A DNA stretch of 64,000 nucleotides. Origin: Alkalicoccobacillus murimartini. Lineage in GTDB: Bacteria > Bacillota > Bacilli > Bacillales > Bacillaceae_D. The notes below the pieces were generated by a model, which did no database searches, was not told the DNA's origin, and saw nothing but the letters and a program-made list of their open reading frames with translations. Both the position numbers and the translations under genes were made by a program. Below, piece by piece: positions 1-9,934 of this stretch. Position 1 is the first letter of the stretch, and the number at the start of each line of letters is the position of its first letter. The stretch is taken from NCBI RefSeq assembly GCF_030813245.1, contig NZ_JAUSUA010000005.1:1-64000 (forward strand), in the 5' to 3' direction.

Positions 1-14
1 AAACTCTCCATAAA
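1..14 (-). rRNA. 16S rRNA, 5' end only
   Basis: Read on the minus strand, the first 14 bases are TTTATGGAGAGTTT, which fits the 5' end of Bacillus 16S rRNA just before the universal GATCCTGGCTCAG. The rest of the gene lies beyond the left edge. Two rrn-type promoters and a typical rRNA leader upstream support the call. Confidence 0.75.
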
Positions 15-180
15 AGTGGTGAGTTGATTGCTCAACTGCTGGCGTTGATGTCTCCATCAACTTTCCAATTGCACAGAATGAACTGCGACTTTTTTGTTAC
101 TATGAGATACTGTGTATCTCTTCGTACGCTTGGCTTTTGTTCAGTTTTCAAAGAACTTGTTTGTCGTTATCAGCGACTTT
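15..180 (-). promoter_or_regulatory. rRNA operon leader
   Basis: This is the transcribed leader between the rrn promoters and the 16S 5' end. At 136-153 the minus strand reads CTTTGAAAACTGAACAAA, an element typical of Bacillus rRNA leaders and spacers. Short inverted repeats near 20-60 (GTTGATGG/CATCAAC and GTTGAG/CTCAAC types) are probably part of the 16S processing stem. No protein gene is supported here. Confidence 0.65.
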
Positions 181-183
181 TAA

Positions 184-213
184 ATAATAACATTTTGTTG
201 CTGTTAATGTCAA
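184..213 (-). promoter_or_regulatory. rrn promoter P2
   Basis: On the minus strand, TTGACA (208-213) is followed after 18 bases by TATTAT (184-189), or after 17 bases by TTATTA. It is the promoter closest to the rRNA leader and the second of two tandem SigA promoters, the usual rrn arrangement. Confidence 0.7.
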
Positions 214-273
214 TTACTTTTTTTAAAAAGTTTTGCTTGCCAGCTGCATGTTTCCTCCGCAGCGACAAGTAAT

Positions 274-302
274 AATTTAACACGCCACAACAAATGAGTC
301 AA
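274..302 (-). promoter_or_regulatory. rrn promoter P1
   Basis: On the minus strand, TTGACT (297-302) is followed after exactly 17 bases by TAAATT (274-279). It lies about 90 bases upstream of P2. Its -35 element abuts an inverted repeat that overlaps the end of ygxA. Confidence 0.6.
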
Positions 303-310
303 TAACTTTC

Positions 311-1183
311 TTAAAGAAAGTTATTTATTTTATATTTTGTTTGAAAGATAGCTTTAGCAGGTGTCTCTCTCTTTACTATAGAAACGAATCCTTTTTCTAT
401 TAATACGTTTAAAACTAACTCTAAATCAATTCGATACTCTTGCACCTCAGGGATTACTAATAGGTCAGAAATTGAAGCTTCTCCTTCTATAGAACGAAGC
501 ACCTCAAGAAAATGCGTTGTTCCTAATTCCAGTTTTGAAATAATCGCGACCTCCAAAGCCAAAATGAGTAACTCGATTCGCTTATCAAGACCCTCTTCAC
601 TATTTAACGCTTCTTGATAAAGCTTATGAATCTCAGGTTCAATTTTCTTCACCTGCTCCCAGACTGTCACCTCTGGATAAAACCCGTCCTTAATAACAGC
701 AATCCTAGCAAGGTGGTGTAAGGCATGAAATAAATTACTAAACCCATCAAGAACAAACCCTTGATTAAACAAAGTTTTACCTTCTTCAAATCTACGAAGA
801 AGCTTAGCGAATTGCATAGTTAGCTTCTTTGAGCGATCACCTGGAGGGAAGCTATCAATTCGTATTTTGACATCTTGCATGAATTCATTTCTATCATAGA
901 CTATCTTACCATTTACAAGCCAATCAATTAAACGCCTTTGGTTACCTGTTATCAATGAATGATGCATCATGTCTTGACTCATCGTGTGAAATGCGACTCG
1001 CTTTCCCATCGCTTCATAATGTTTACTATGTAATTCATTTGCTTCATCAGATATCAATAAAATAATCGCATCAAAACCATCTGTACTTAAAAAAGATGAA
1101 TCATCTTTCTTTAATACCATAATAGCGCATGTATGATCCTTGCTCGCTTGATCTTGGTAGAGTTGCCTTAACAGCATGTCCAT
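311..1183 (-). CDS. ygxA: YgxA-like nucleotidyltransferase-fold protein
   Basis: A 290-residue cytosolic protein. Sequence and position, between an rRNA operon and ygzB-perR, match B. subtilis YgxA, an uncharacterised protein with a nucleotidyltransferase-like N-terminus. The stretch from about residue 85 has the helical, charged look of a substrate-binding domain, and the C-terminal 60 residues look like a winged helix. A GGAGGG ribosome binding site 6 bases before the ATG fixes the start. The stop codon lies inside an inverted repeat just upstream of rrn P1, so its transcription may run into the rRNA operon. The substrate is unknown. Confidence 0.8.
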   Translation of the reverse strand: MDMLLRQLYQDQASKDHTCAIMVLKKDDSSFLSTDGFDAIILLISDEANELHSKHYEAMGKRVAFHTMSQDMMHHSLITGNQRRLIDWLVNGKIVYDRNEFMQDVKIRIDSFPPGDRSKKLTMQFAKLLRRFEEGKTLFNQGFVLDGFSNLFHALHHLARIAVIKDGFYPEVTVWEQVKKIEPEIHKLYQEALNSEEGLDKRIELLILALEVAIISKLELGTTHFLEVLRSIEGEASISDLLVIPEVQEYRIDLELVLNVLIEKGFVSIVKRETPAKAIFQTKYKINNFL

Positions 1184-1342
1184 GATGTACCCTCCTGTAG
1201 AGAAAAGACTCTTTTATATAAAAAGATGTACCAAAATAATTCAACACGAAACAGCCAACATCCTCCCTCTCAATCCATCAACTTAAAAATCAATGTCTGT
1301 ATACGCTTTCTATGATATACTTTTTGTCGAGGAGGCGGAGAA

Positions 1343-1699
1343 ATGGCCATTAAGTACTCAAACAAAATAAATAAAATTAGAACCTTTGCTCTTTCCTTGG
1401 TTTTCATCGGAATTCTCATTATGTATATCGGTATCTTCTTTAGAGGCAATGCCATAATAATGACCATCTCTATGATTATTGGTTTTTTGGCTGTCATTTC
1501 AAGTACCGTTGTTTATTTCTTTATTGGGATGTTATCCACCCGCGCAGTACCTGTGCAATGTCCAAGCTGTGATAAGCATACCAAAGTTCTTGGCCGAGTA
1601 GATGCTTGTATGCATTGTAACCAGCCTTTAACTGTAGACAAAGATCTTGAAGGCCTCGACTTTGATGAAAATTATAATCGAAAATCTAGCAAAACGTAA
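1343..1699 (+). CDS. ygzB: YgzB family zinc-ribbon membrane protein
   Basis: A 118-residue protein of the YgzB (UPF0295) family. Two hydrophobic membrane segments (about residues 14-34 and 42-63) are followed by a cytosolic zinc ribbon with CPSC at about residues 74-77 and CMHC at about 89-92. It starts with ATG behind GAGGAGGCGGAG. It is divergent from ygxA and convergent with perR, as in B. subtilis, and shares a bidirectional terminator with perR. No function is established for the family. Confidence 0.88.
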   Translation: MAIKYSNKINKIRTFALSLVFIGILIMYIGIFFRGNAIIMTISMIIGFLAVISSTVVYFFIGMLSTRAVPVQCPSCDKHTKVLGRVDACMHCNQPLTVDKDLEGLDFDENYNRKSSKT

Positions 1700-1702
1700 A
1701 GT

Positions 1703-1752
1703 AAAAAAAAACAAAGCCCTTCAGATTATACTGATGGGCTTTGTTTTTTATT
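1703..1752. terminator. Bidirectional terminator between ygzB and perR
   Basis: The arms AACAAAGCCC and GGGCTTTGTT form a hairpin flanked by an A-run on the left and a T-run on the right, so it can end both convergent genes. Confidence 0.8.
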
Positions 1753-1754
1753 TA

Positions 1755-2195
1755 TTAATGTTCGACCTTACCATTACACTCTGGACAGATACCATGGATT
1801 TCCATTCTGTGCCCACTGACACTGAATCCAGTAACATGCTCAGCTAGTGACTCGACTTCATTCAAGCCCGGGTAATGGAAATCAACTATTTTGTCACACT
1901 CGTTACAAATCACATGATAATGATCTGTTGTCACACTGTCGAACCGACTGGAGGAATCTCCATACGTCAATTCTTTAACAATGCCGACTTCTTTAAAAAC
2001 CCGTAGATTGTTATAAACAGTCGCAACACTCATATTTGGAAATCTTCCTTCAAGTGCTTTATATATATCGTCTGCAGTAGGATGGATCAATGATTCATAT
2101 AGATACTCTAAAATGGCGTGGCGTTGAGGAGTCATTCGGACACGCGTACTTTTCAGAGCCTCAACTGCATCATGCAGGCGATGATTAGTTGACAT
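1755..2195 (-). CDS. perR: Peroxide stress repressor PerR
   Basis: A Fur-family metalloregulator of 146 residues that represses peroxide-defence genes and is inactivated by metal-catalysed histidine oxidation. The N-terminal winged helix contains [11 protein letters not shown]. The metal-binding region carries [19 protein letters not shown], and the structural zinc site is built from CNEC plus the C-terminal CPEC. The ATG at 2195 is preferred over the GTG two codons earlier because GAGGTG lies 7 bases before it. The promoter carries a perfect PerR box, which indicates autoregulation. The next genes upstream encode a peroxidase and GsaB, a peroxide/heme context. Confidence 0.93.
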   Translation of the reverse strand: MSTNHRLHDAVEALKSTRVRMTPQRHAILEYLYESLIHPTADDIYKALEGRFPNMSVATVYNNLRVFKEVGIVKELTYGDSSSRFDSVTTDHYHVICNECDKIVDFHYPGLNEVESLAEHVTGFSVSGHRMEIHGICPECNGKVEH

Positions 2196-2230
2196 CGTCA
2201 CGCACCTCGCTTTCGAAACCTATTATTACT

Positions 2231-2268
2231 TTATAATAATTATAAGCTATGACGAAACACCCTGTCAA
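2231..2268 (-). promoter_or_regulatory. perR promoter with PerR box
   Basis: TTATAATAATTATAA at 2231-2245 is an exact match to the PerR box consensus TTATAATNATTATAA. It overlaps the -10 element TATAAT (2239-2244), which stands 18 bases after TTGACA (2263-2268) on the minus strand. A bound repressor would cover the -10, which fits autorepression of perR. Confidence 0.85.
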
Positions 2269-2278
2269 TTAGGCAGCG

Positions 2279-2575
2279 TTACCTATTTGTTAACAAGTGT
2301 GATAAATCACCTGACTGAATCAAGAACGATGTATACCTATGAGTCTTCTTATCTTTTCGTTGTTTTGTTTTCTCAACGTTTAGGCAAGCTTCTTTTAGAG
2401 AATCACGCAACGTTGGTAAGTCGTCTTCATTGGCCCCAAATAGAAACGTAGTACTTCCTCTTCTTAAGAAACCTCCAGAACTAGCTAGTTCAGTCATTCT
2501 ATATCCTTTTTCGCGCAACTCTTTTTCTACTTGATCTTTGTAGAAATCATCCAAAATACATACAAGTAATTTCAT
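2279..2575 (-). CDS. YaaQ/DarA-type cyclic-di-AMP receptor paralogue
   Basis: A 98-residue protein of the DUF970 (PII-like, DarA/PstA/YaaQ) fold. The N-terminal MKLLVCILDD strand, the LASSGGFLRRGSTTFLFG loop and the trailing beta strands match the c-di-AMP binding family. DarA itself normally sits between tmk and holB, so this copy between perR and bcp is probably a paralogue. Its loop after residue 65 is basic (KTKQRKDKKTHR), unlike the glycine-rich loop of DarA, so ligand binding is not certain. AAGGAGG precedes the ATG by 5 bases. Confidence 0.72.
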   Translation of the reverse strand: MKLLVCILDDFYKDQVEKELREKGYRMTELASSGGFLRRGSTTFLFGANEDDLPTLRDSLKEACLNVEKTKQRKDKKTHRYTSFLIQSGDLSHLLTNR

Positions 2576-2600
2576 GAAGGCCTCCTTGTTTTACTGCTTA

Positions 2601-3074
2601 TTATGCTTCATTTAATTCTTTCAAATAAGCAAGCACTTCATCTGCGTGCTCCTTAACCTTTACTTTACGCCATTCCTTCACTATTTTAAAGTCTTTATCA
2701 ATGACAAATGTCGACCTAACGATGCCCATGTATTCTTTTCCGAAGTTTTTCTTTAATTGCCATACACCATACGCTTCAGCAGCTTCTGCATTCTCATCAG
2801 CAAACAAAGGAAATGGTAGCGAATATTTCTCCGTGAAATTTTGATGTTTTTTTATTGAATCTGGACTTACGCCTAAGACAACAGCTCCTTGTTCTTTTAA
2901 AGGACCCGTTAAGTCCCGAAAGTCACACGCTTCCGTTGTACACCCTGGTGTATTGTCCTTAGGATAAAAATAAAGAACAATATGCTGACCTTTATATTCT
3001 GAGAGAGCTTTGGTTTCACCTGTTGTAATTGGTAGGGTAAAATCTGGTGCTGTATTCCCGACTTCTGCTGTCAT
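2601..3074 (-). CDS. bcp: Thioredoxin-dependent thiol peroxidase (Bcp/YgaF)
   Basis: A cytosolic peroxiredoxin of the BCP/PrxQ class, 157 residues, that reduces hydrogen and alkyl hydroperoxides at the expense of thioredoxin. The active-site motif PGCTTEACDFRD carries the peroxidatic Cys and the resolving Cys five residues later, as is usual for PrxQ. VLGVSPDS, KYSLPFPLFAD and STFVIDK are family signatures. The ATG at 3074 is chosen because AAAGGA lies 9 bases before it; an in-frame ATG three codons earlier touches the ribosome binding site. It lies beside perR as in B. subtilis (ygaF). Confidence 0.92.
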   Translation of the reverse strand: MTAEVGNTAPDFTLPITTGETKALSEYKGQHIVLYFYPKDNTPGCTTEACDFRDLTGPLKEQGAVVLGVSPDSIKKHQNFTEKYSLPFPLFADENAEAAEAYGVWQLKKNFGKEYMGIVRSTFVIDKDFKIVKEWRKVKVKEHADEVLAYLKELNEA

Positions 3075-3272
3075 GCTAATCATTCCTTTATCATTTTAGT
3101 TATTAAATCGTATCCGATTCCGTTCTCTTTATCAATGTTCACGAACATATTACTCAGTATGTACCCTAAATATAGAACTGATAACCCCTCTCATCCTTTA
3201 AAAACTTGCTGTTCACTTATGCATATGGTTGAATGGCTATGAGAGACTTAGACTGCTGGAGGGAACCCTTTA

Positions 3273-4571
3273 ATGAAAAGAGAAAGATCAGAACAATTAT
3301 TTACGGAAGCACAAGAACATATACTTGGTGGGGTAAATAGCCCATCGCGCGCTTACAAAGGAGTAGGTGGAGGAACCCCTGTTTTTATGAAACGAGGGTC
3401 TGGTGCATACTTCTGGGATGAAGATGATAATCAGTACATTGATTTTCTAGGAGCTTATGGTCCAATCATCGCTGGACATGCCCACCCCACTATTACAAAG
3501 GCCATTCAAACTGCTGCTGAGAATGGTGTATTATACGGAACACCTACAAAATTAGAAAATGAGTTCGCTTCTAAATTAAAAACAGCTATTCCTTCATTAG
3601 AAAAAGTTCGCTTTGTGAATTCTGGTACTGAAGCCGTTATGACTACGATTCGAGTCGCACGTGCGTATACAGGGCGAGACAAAATTGTAAAGTTTGCCGG
3701 CTGCTATCACGGTCATTCTGACTTAGTTCTCGTAGCAGCAGGTTCTGGCCCTGCAACACTTGGAACACCTGATTCTGCTGGCGTAACTAAAAGTATTGCT
3801 AAAGAAGTGATTACTGTTCCTTTTAATGATATAGACGCTTACCGTGAAACGCTTGAACGTTGGGGAGACGAAATAGCCGCTGTCTTGGTTGAACCAATTG
3901 TGGGTAACTTCGGGATGGTTGAGCCCGCTCCTGGTTTCTTGCAGCAAGTGAATGAGCTAACACATCAATATGGTGGGTTGGTCATCTATGATGAGGTCAT
4001 AACAGCTTTCCGATTTATGTATGGAGGTGCACAGGATTATCTCGGCGTCTATCCAGATATGACTGCACTCGGAAAAATCATCGGTGGCGGTCTACCGATT
4101 GGCGCTTACGGCGGTCGAATAGACATTATGGAAAAAGTAGCACCTCTTGGACCTGCCTATCAAGCAGGAACGATGGCAGGTAACCCAGCTTCTATGGCTT
4201 CAGGTATTGCTTGTTTAGAAGTGTTGGAAGAACAAGGGGTATACGAGCATTTGGATCATCTAGGGGAAAGACTTGAGACTGGACTATTACACCTTGCACG
4301 TAAACACCATGTTCAATGTACAGTTAATCGCATAAAAGGAGCTTTGACCCTATACTTTGGTTCAGAAACGATCACAAATTATGACCAGGCAAATGCAACA
4401 GATACGAATCAGTTCGCTATCTTTTTCAAAAGTATGCTAGATCAAGGCATCAATTTAGCCCCTTCTAAGTTTGAAGCATGGTTTTTAACCATTGCCCATA
4501 CTGAGGAAGACATCACAAAAACATTAGAGGCCGCAGACCTTGCATTAGCTGAGGTGGCTGCGACATTTTAA
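3273..4571 (+). CDS. gsaB: Glutamate-1-semialdehyde 2,1-aminomutase
   Basis: A PLP-dependent class III aminotransferase-fold enzyme, 432 residues, converting glutamate-1-semialdehyde to 5-aminolevulinate for heme synthesis. Signatures are [15 protein letters not shown] near the N-terminus, [27 protein letters not shown], the [13 protein letters not shown] strand and the PLP lysine in [17 protein letters not shown]. It starts with ATG behind CTGGAGGG. Position next to bcp and ygaE matches B. subtilis gsaB rather than hemL of the hem operon, so a second copy elsewhere is likely. Confidence 0.9.
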   Translation: MKRERSEQLFTEAQEHILGGVNSPSRAYKGVGGGTPVFMKRGSGAYFWDEDDNQYIDFLGAYGPIIAGHAHPTITKAIQTAAENGVLYGTPTKLENEFASKLKTAIPSLEKVRFVNSGTEAVMTTIRVARAYTGRDKIVKFAGCYHGHSDLVLVAAGSGPATLGTPDSAGVTKSIAKEVITVPFNDIDAYRETLERWGDEIAAVLVEPIVGNFGMVEPAPGFLQQVNELTHQYGGLVIYDEVITAFRFMYGGAQDYLGVYPDMTALGKIIGGGLPIGAYGGRIDIMEKVAPLGPAYQAGTMAGNPASMASGIACLEVLEEQGVYEHLDHLGERLETGLLHLARKHHVQCTVNRIKGALTLYFGSETITNYDQANATDTNQFAIFFKSMLDQGINLAPSKFEAWFLTIAHTEEDITKTLEAADLALAEVAATF

Positions 4572-4613
4572 TATCCTCTGACCGTTTACTAATGTGGAAA
4601 GGATTCATCCAAG

Positions 4614-5669
4614 ATGAAACTAGGAGCTAGAATATTTAAAACTGGATTGGCCATTATTCTTGCTTTGTATTTGGCTGAGTGGTTAGGTTTTGAACCACCG
4701 ACCTTCGCTGCGATTGCAGCGGCATTCGCCATTCAGCCTTCTATCTATCGGACATTTAAAACACTTCTTGATCAAGCACAAGCGAATGCAATTGGGGCAG
4801 CACTCGGAGTGATCTTTGTTATCACGTTTGGTAATGAACCGTTTGTTGTAGGTGTGGTTGTGGCACTATCCATTGCTATTATTTTAAAGTTAAATCTACA
4901 ATCAGCGACGATTCCAATCGCCATTGTTACGATTATTATTATAATGGAGACACCTAGTGAGAACTTCCTACAATTTGCAGCTGGACGGTTTTTCTTAATT
5001 ATACTTGGGATTCTTGCCGCCTTTATCGTCAATCTGATCTTTATACCTCCGCGCTATGAATTGAAGCTGTACGAGCGTATGACCAAAGCCGTGGATGAAA
5101 CAATACAGTGGTTAATATTATTTGTGCATAAGGATGCAGACTTAAAAATGCTTAAACAAGATATTGATCGCTTGTATTCAGAAATGGAGAAGCTAGACAC
5201 GCTTTTTGATTTATTTAAAGAAGAACGGACGTATTTCCTAAAAAGAAGCTTTGGAAAAGCAAGACGTGTTGTCGCATTTAGGCAAATGGTGCACACATCC
5301 AAAAAAGCACTTGATGTTCTAAGCAGCTTTGATAAACGCCTCCAAGAGTTAGATGAGCTTCCTCCTCGAGTAAGAGAAATAATTCAAACTCAACTGGAGC
5401 ATTTAACCACCTATCACAGTCGTATTATGATGAGATATGCAGGTAAGGTGAACAAAAACCCTTCTGAGGAATTGATCAGTGATATTGACAAGGGCCAGGC
5501 GAAGCTGACCGATTTGTTTGTAACTTTATATGAAGAGCCTGAGTTTGATTTAGCTCAATGGCATCATTTTCTACCTGCTATTTCAGAGGTCATTGAATAT
5601 CAAGAAGAACTTGAATACCTAGATACATTAGTCGAAAACTTAACCTCACATAATGAAATAGCACCTTAA
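4614..5669 (+). CDS. Aromatic acid exporter (ArAE/FUSC) family membrane protein, YgaE-like
   Basis: A 351-residue membrane protein with about five transmembrane segments in the first 150 residues, followed by a charged, helical cytosolic domain. The N-terminal part (GLAIILALYLAEWLG, FAIQPSIYRTFKTLLDQAQANAIG) matches the FUSC-like/ArAE_1 family, and the rest matches its usual DUF939-type C-terminal domain. It lies 42 bases after gsaB and may be cotranscribed. Substrate unknown. Position corresponds to B. subtilis ygaE. Confidence 0.8.
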   Translation: MKLGARIFKTGLAIILALYLAEWLGFEPPTFAAIAAAFAIQPSIYRTFKTLLDQAQANAIGAALGVIFVITFGNEPFVVGVVVALSIAIILKLNLQSATIPIAIVTIIIIMETPSENFLQFAAGRFFLIILGILAAFIVNLIFIPPRYELKLYERMTKAVDETIQWLILFVHKDADLKMLKQDIDRLYSEMEKLDTLFDLFKEERTYFLKRSFGKARRVVAFRQMVHTSKKALDVLSSFDKRLQELDELPPRVREIIQTQLEHLTTYHSRIMMRYAGKVNKNPSEELISDIDKGQAKLTDLFVTLYEEPEFDLAQWHHFLPAISEVIEYQEELEYLDTLVENLTSHNEIAP

Positions 5670-5715
5670 AAAAAGGAAAACCCTCTCTATTGCAGAGAGG
5701 GTTTTCCTTTTTTTA
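5670..5715. terminator. Bidirectional terminator
   Basis: GGAAAACCCTCTCT and AGAGAGGGTTTTCC form a strong hairpin between convergent genes, with A- and T-runs on the two sides. Confidence 0.88.
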
Positions 5716-5726
5716 CTGTCATTCGT

Positions 5727-7472
5727 TTAACTAAGCTGTTGAACATGAAACAACTTATGGTAGCTTCCTTCTTTTTCGATTAACTCTTGATGCGAACCGC
5801 TCTCTGTAATTTGCCCGTTTTCGATTACTACAATTCGATCTGCTGTCGTAATCGTTGATAAACGGTGCGCGACAATAAAAGTTGTCCGATCTTTGGCTAA
5901 TGTTGCTAAAGCCTCTTGAATGTAATGTTCACTTTCTAAGTCAAGAGCAGAAGTTGCTTCATCAAATATTAAGATTGGTGGGTTTTTTAAGAAGACACGT
6001 GCTATCGCAATTCGTTGCTTCTGTCCACCAGATAACTTAACGCCTCTCTCCCCAACCTGTGTATCATAGCCATGAGTGAGCTCTTGAATAAAGTCATGAG
6101 CATTTGCCGCTTTAGCTGCACGCGTCACTTCTTCATCTGTTGCATCTGGATTTCCCATTTTAATATTTGTTTTTATCGTATCACTAAACAAGATATTATC
6201 CTGGAGTACCATGCCTATTTTATCTCTTAACGTTCGTACCTTTAATCCTCGGATATCTTGACCATCAACTAGAATACGACCTTCCGTCACATCATAAAAA
6301 CGCGGGATTAGGCTAATTAATGTACTTTTCCCTCCACCACTCATTCCTACAAAAGCAATGGTTTCGCCACGTTTAACATCTAAATTAATATCTGTTAGAA
6401 CATGCTTATCTTGTTCTTCATACGAGAAGGACACATGTTCAAATGCTACGGCCCCTTGCACGTCATCAAGTCCTACGGCTTCGTTCGTATCCTTGATATC
6501 ATATTTCTCATCAATAAATTCAAACACTCGATCCATTGAAGCAATAGATTGAGTTAATGTGGTAGATGAGTTAACTAATCTGCGTAACGGGCTATACAGT
6601 CTCTCCATATAAAGGACAAATGCAGTCATAGCTCCGACCTCAAGTGACTCTGTAATAACAAAGTAACCAGAAACAATTAATACTAACAAAGGAGCAAAGT
6701 CAGTAATCGTATTAACAACTGAAAACGTTTTCGCATTCCATCTCGTATGGTCAATCGCTTTATCTAAGAAATGATTGTTTCTCTTAGCAAATGATTTCTG
6801 TTCATGTTCCTCAAGTGCAAAGCTACGAATAATATTCATCCCTTGAACACGTTCATGCAAATGCCCCTGAACTTCTGCGAGTGCTTGAGATCTCTCTCTC
6901 GTTAAGCTGCGTAGTTTTGCATAAAAATATTTAATGGAGAATCCATACAGAGGGAACATCGAAATCGCTACGATCGTCAACCAAAAATGAATATTCATCA
7001 TAATAATAATGGCAATCACAATCGTAAATAAATCAAGCCAAATATTCATTAACCCTGTTATAACAAAGTTTTTCGTCTGCTCCACATCATGAATGACTCT
7101 CGAAATAATCTCTCCGACTTTTCGATTCGAATAAAAGCGCAGACTCAATTTTTGAATATGATGAAATAAGTTATCACGAATGTCAAAAAGGACTCTGTTT
7201 CCAATCCACTGAGCAAAATACTGTCTATAATACTCTACTGGTGGACGGACCACTACAAAAAGAAAAAACATGCCTCCCATAATCCAATAAAGAGTGGAAA
7301 GCTTGTCGGCTTGACTTAAAGCGTCATTAAGAATGAGATCATCTATGATATACATCATAACTAGTGGCAGTAGTAAGGGTATCCCAAATTTCAAGATACC
7401 AATTAATATTGTCGCTACAATCTGTTTCCAATATGGCTTCACAAACTCCATATACCTACGGATACTACCCAA
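5727..7472 (-). CDS. ABC transporter, fused membrane and ATPase (YgaD-like)
   Basis: A 581-residue half-transporter exporter. Six membrane segments (ABC type 1 domain, about residues 15-300) precede the ATPase with Walker [10 protein letters not shown]-loop, signature [16 protein letters not shown], Walker [13 protein letters not shown] and switch His in IVAHRLST. It is likely a homodimeric exporter of lipids or drugs (MsbA/LmrA class). The start is TTG behind AAGGTG; a later ATG at residue 8 is an alternative. Position matches B. subtilis ygaD. Confidence 0.9.
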   Translation of the reverse strand: MGSIRRYMEFVKPYWKQIVATILIGILKFGIPLLLPLVMMYIIDDLILNDALSQADKLSTLYWIMGGMFFLFVVVRPPVEYYRQYFAQWIGNRVLFDIRDNLFHHIQKLSLRFYSNRKVGEIISRVIHDVEQTKNFVITGLMNIWLDLFTIVIAIIIMMNIHFWLTIVAISMFPLYGFSIKYFYAKLRSLTRERSQALAEVQGHLHERVQGMNIIRSFALEEHEQKSFAKRNNHFLDKAIDHTRWNAKTFSVVNTITDFAPLLVLIVSGYFVITESLEVGAMTAFVLYMERLYSPLRRLVNSSTTLTQSIASMDRVFEFIDEKYDIKDTNEAVGLDDVQGAVAFEHVSFSYEEQDKHVLTDINLDVKRGETIAFVGMSGGGKSTLISLIPRFYDVTEGRILVDGQDIRGLKVRTLRDKIGMVLQDNILFSDTIKTNIKMGNPDATDEEVTRAAKAANAHDFIQELTHGYDTQVGERGVKLSGGQKQRIAIARVFLKNPPILIFDEATSALDLESEHYIQEALATLAKDRTTFIVAHRLSTITTADRIVVIENGQITESGSHQELIEKEGSYHKLFHVQQLS

Positions 7473-7526
7473 ATTTCTTACACCTTCTTCATAAAAGAAA
7501 GAAAGCCTGGAATCCAGGCCTCTTAC

Positions 7527-8054
7527 TCATCGATATTGCAGATAACGCTCGTACCAGCTCTCTACAAATTGTGGAGCAAATGGTCCTTTTCTCTGATGAA
7601 TCCATGAGATTAGTTCATCTACACTTCTTCTAAGAATACCATCAAGCTCCGGAGGATAATTCATCGCTTTGCTATGAAGCTCATACTCGTCTTCATCTAA
7701 AAGCTTAAAGGTCATGTCCGGAAACACTTTTATGTCGAGATCGTAATCTATATACTTTACTGCCTCATCGTCCCACGTAAATGGAGTTCCAAGATTGCAA
7801 TAATAGTAAATACCGTCAGAACGAATCATACCTATTGTATTAAACCAGGTTTCAGAATCAAAATAACAAATGGCCGGTTCTCTTGTCCGCCAATTTCGTC
7901 CGTCTGACTCTTTTACGATAATTCGATCATTCCCACCAATTACGACTTTTGACGTCCCTTTAAGCACAATTGTGTCTTCCCAAATGCGATGAAGTGATCC
8001 ATTGTGTTTATAGCTATGGATTTGAATGTTGCTTCCTACTTTGGGAAAGTTCAT
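7527..8054 (-). CDS. Nucleoside tri-/diphosphatase, DUF402 family (YgaC/NtdP)
   Basis: A 175-residue cytosolic DUF402 protein, the FomD-like fold that hydrolyses nucleotide or diphosphate substrates. Conserved segments [49 protein letters not shown] and [11 protein letters not shown] contain the acidic residues that bind divalent metal in the family. The ATG at 8054 is supported by AAAGGAG 7 bases upstream; an in-frame ATG 15 codons earlier has no good binding site. It matches B. subtilis YgaC nearly throughout. Confidence 0.88.
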   Translation of the reverse strand: MNFPKVGSNIQIHSYKHNGSLHRIWEDTIVLKGTSKVVIGGNDRIIVKESDGRNWRTREPAICYFDSETWFNTIGMIRSDGIYYYCNLGTPFTWDDEAVKYIDYDLDIKVFPDMTFKLLDEDEYELHSKAMNYPPELDGILRRSVDELISWIHQRKGPFAPQFVESWYERYLQYR

Positions 8055-8231
8055 AAATGGCTCCTTTCTCTTTGCTGCGGACGCCTTAAACAGGATCATT
8101 CCTGTTTACTGCAATAAATTACATACCAACCATCCTTTTATCCACTTTCATTATACAGTTTTATATATCGTTTTGAAACGGTAAGCGCCTGAATTCATAA
8201 AACAAGCTAATATATTAAGTTTATATGTAGT

Positions 8232-8272
8232 AAAAACGCCCTCTAAACCGATTGGTCAGAGGGCGTTTACTC
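8232..8272 (-). terminator. Terminator of the sspE-like gene
   Basis: On the minus strand, AAACGCCCTCT pairs with AGAGGGCGTTT and is followed by T residues, just downstream of the sspE-like stop codon. Confidence 0.8.
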
Positions 8273-8291
8273 TGCTAATTAAACCAGAGTA

Positions 8292-8447
8292 TTATTGTTG
8301 TGTTTTTTTAGACTGAGACTGTTGGTTTTGTTTTTTCACTTCTTGCACATCTGTTTCAGATGCAAATTCAGTGTTGTAGTTACCTTGTTCAGAAGCTTGG
8401 TTTTGCTTCTTAACAGTCTTAGCGTTTGTATTTGTTTTGTTCGCCAT
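8292..8447 (-). CDS. sspE: Gamma-type small acid-soluble spore protein
   Basis: A 51-residue, Gln/Asn/Lys-rich protein. The central segment YNTEFASETDVQEVKKQNQQ contains the gamma-SASP signature (EFASET followed by QEVKKQNQ), the amino-acid reserve of spores that GPR protease degrades at germination. GPR would cut in the EFASE motif. B. subtilis SspE is longer because it holds two repeats, while only one is present here. GGAGGTGATAAACC precedes the ATG. Position between ygaC and fabL is that of sspE in B. subtilis. Confidence 0.9.
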   Translation of the reverse strand: MANKTNTNAKTVKKQNQASEQGNYNTEFASETDVQEVKKQNQQSQSKKTQQ

Positions 8448-8508
8448 GGTTTATCACCTCCACAAACATTAAGATGTCCGGAAGGTGATTGTCTTATACA
8501 ACATTTTT

Positions 8509-9273
<765 letters not shown>

Positions 9274-9358
9274 TCAAATATGCCCATTTATTATAGCGCA
9301 TAGCTACCAAGCATGAAAGCCACACTACATCGTATAAAAAGTAAAAAGGAGACTGCTT

Positions 9359-9580
9359 ATGTATGTAGGACGCGATATGACAGAACTATCGATGATGGAA
9401 AAAGAAAAATGGACGGATAAGGAGCTTGCTTTTTTTCACCATAGTTTGGGTCAGATTACTCCATATTTGAATCAAGAAGGTGCCGCCATTCATATTCAAA
9501 TTATTAAAGAGATTGAATCTAGAGGGGGATTGCATCAGAGTGCAACCTATACTCAAGGGACGGAGGTTCATTTTGACTAA
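9359..9580 (+). CDS. Small cytosolic protein, possibly YfhS
   Basis: A 73-residue hydrophilic protein starting MYVGRDMTELS with an AAAAGGAG site before the ATG. The centre, FFHHSLGQITPYLNQEG, and the following IIKEIESRGG are likely helices. Its size and its place between mutY and fabL match B. subtilis yfhS, a small gene of unknown, sporulation-linked role. That assignment rests mostly on context. Its stop overlaps the start of the next gene by 8 bases, so the two are probably translated together. Confidence 0.65.
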   Translation: MYVGRDMTELSMMEKEKWTDKELAFFHHSLGQITPYLNQEGAAIHIQIIKEIESRGGLHQSATYTQGTEVHFD

Positions 9581-9920
9581 CGAGGAGGAAAAACAGCTTT
9601 ATTATGTGAATTTAAATCCGATTAGTATGGATACCATTAGTCCGGTGCGTGTAAACGATGGGCAACTCATTGAATATGAAATCGCAGCTTCTCTTAGTGA
9701 ACGAGAGGATCTTGAGCATTTGTTACACGAAGTTCAGGCACATGACGTAGAGCTAGGTAATTTAATAAGCTTTCGTCATTTTGATGATACGGAGGGTGAT
9801 GCGGATAAAAATGAATACCAGCGTGGTCTAAATGATATTTTTGATGCGTTGTATCGACTGGGTACGGAAGAAACCAAAGCAAAGATTAAAGAGATTCATC
9901 TGATTAATGATGAGATGTAG
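9573..9920 (+). CDS. Conserved hypothetical protein
   Basis: A 115-residue cytosolic protein beginning at a TTG with GGAGG 7 bases upstream, inside the end of the preceding gene. An in-frame ATG 31 codons earlier would read through most of that gene and is rejected. The sequence is acidic (LSEREDLEHLLHEVQAHDVELG) with a C-terminal helix containing YRLGTEETKAKIKEIHL. I do not recognise the family. Translational coupling suggests a shared role with the upstream small protein. Confidence 0.6.
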   Translation: MTNEEEKQLYYVNLNPISMDTISPVRVNDGQLIEYEIAASLSEREDLEHLLHEVQAHDVELGNLISFRHFDDTEGDADKNEYQRGLNDIFDALYRLGTEETKAKIKEIHLINDEM

Positions 9921-9934
9921 GTTTGTTTAGATTC

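Noticed and set aside
24-272. 82-codon plus-strand frame in the rRNA leader
   Set aside because: It runs antisense across the rrn leader and promoters, has no binding site and no protein-like composition.
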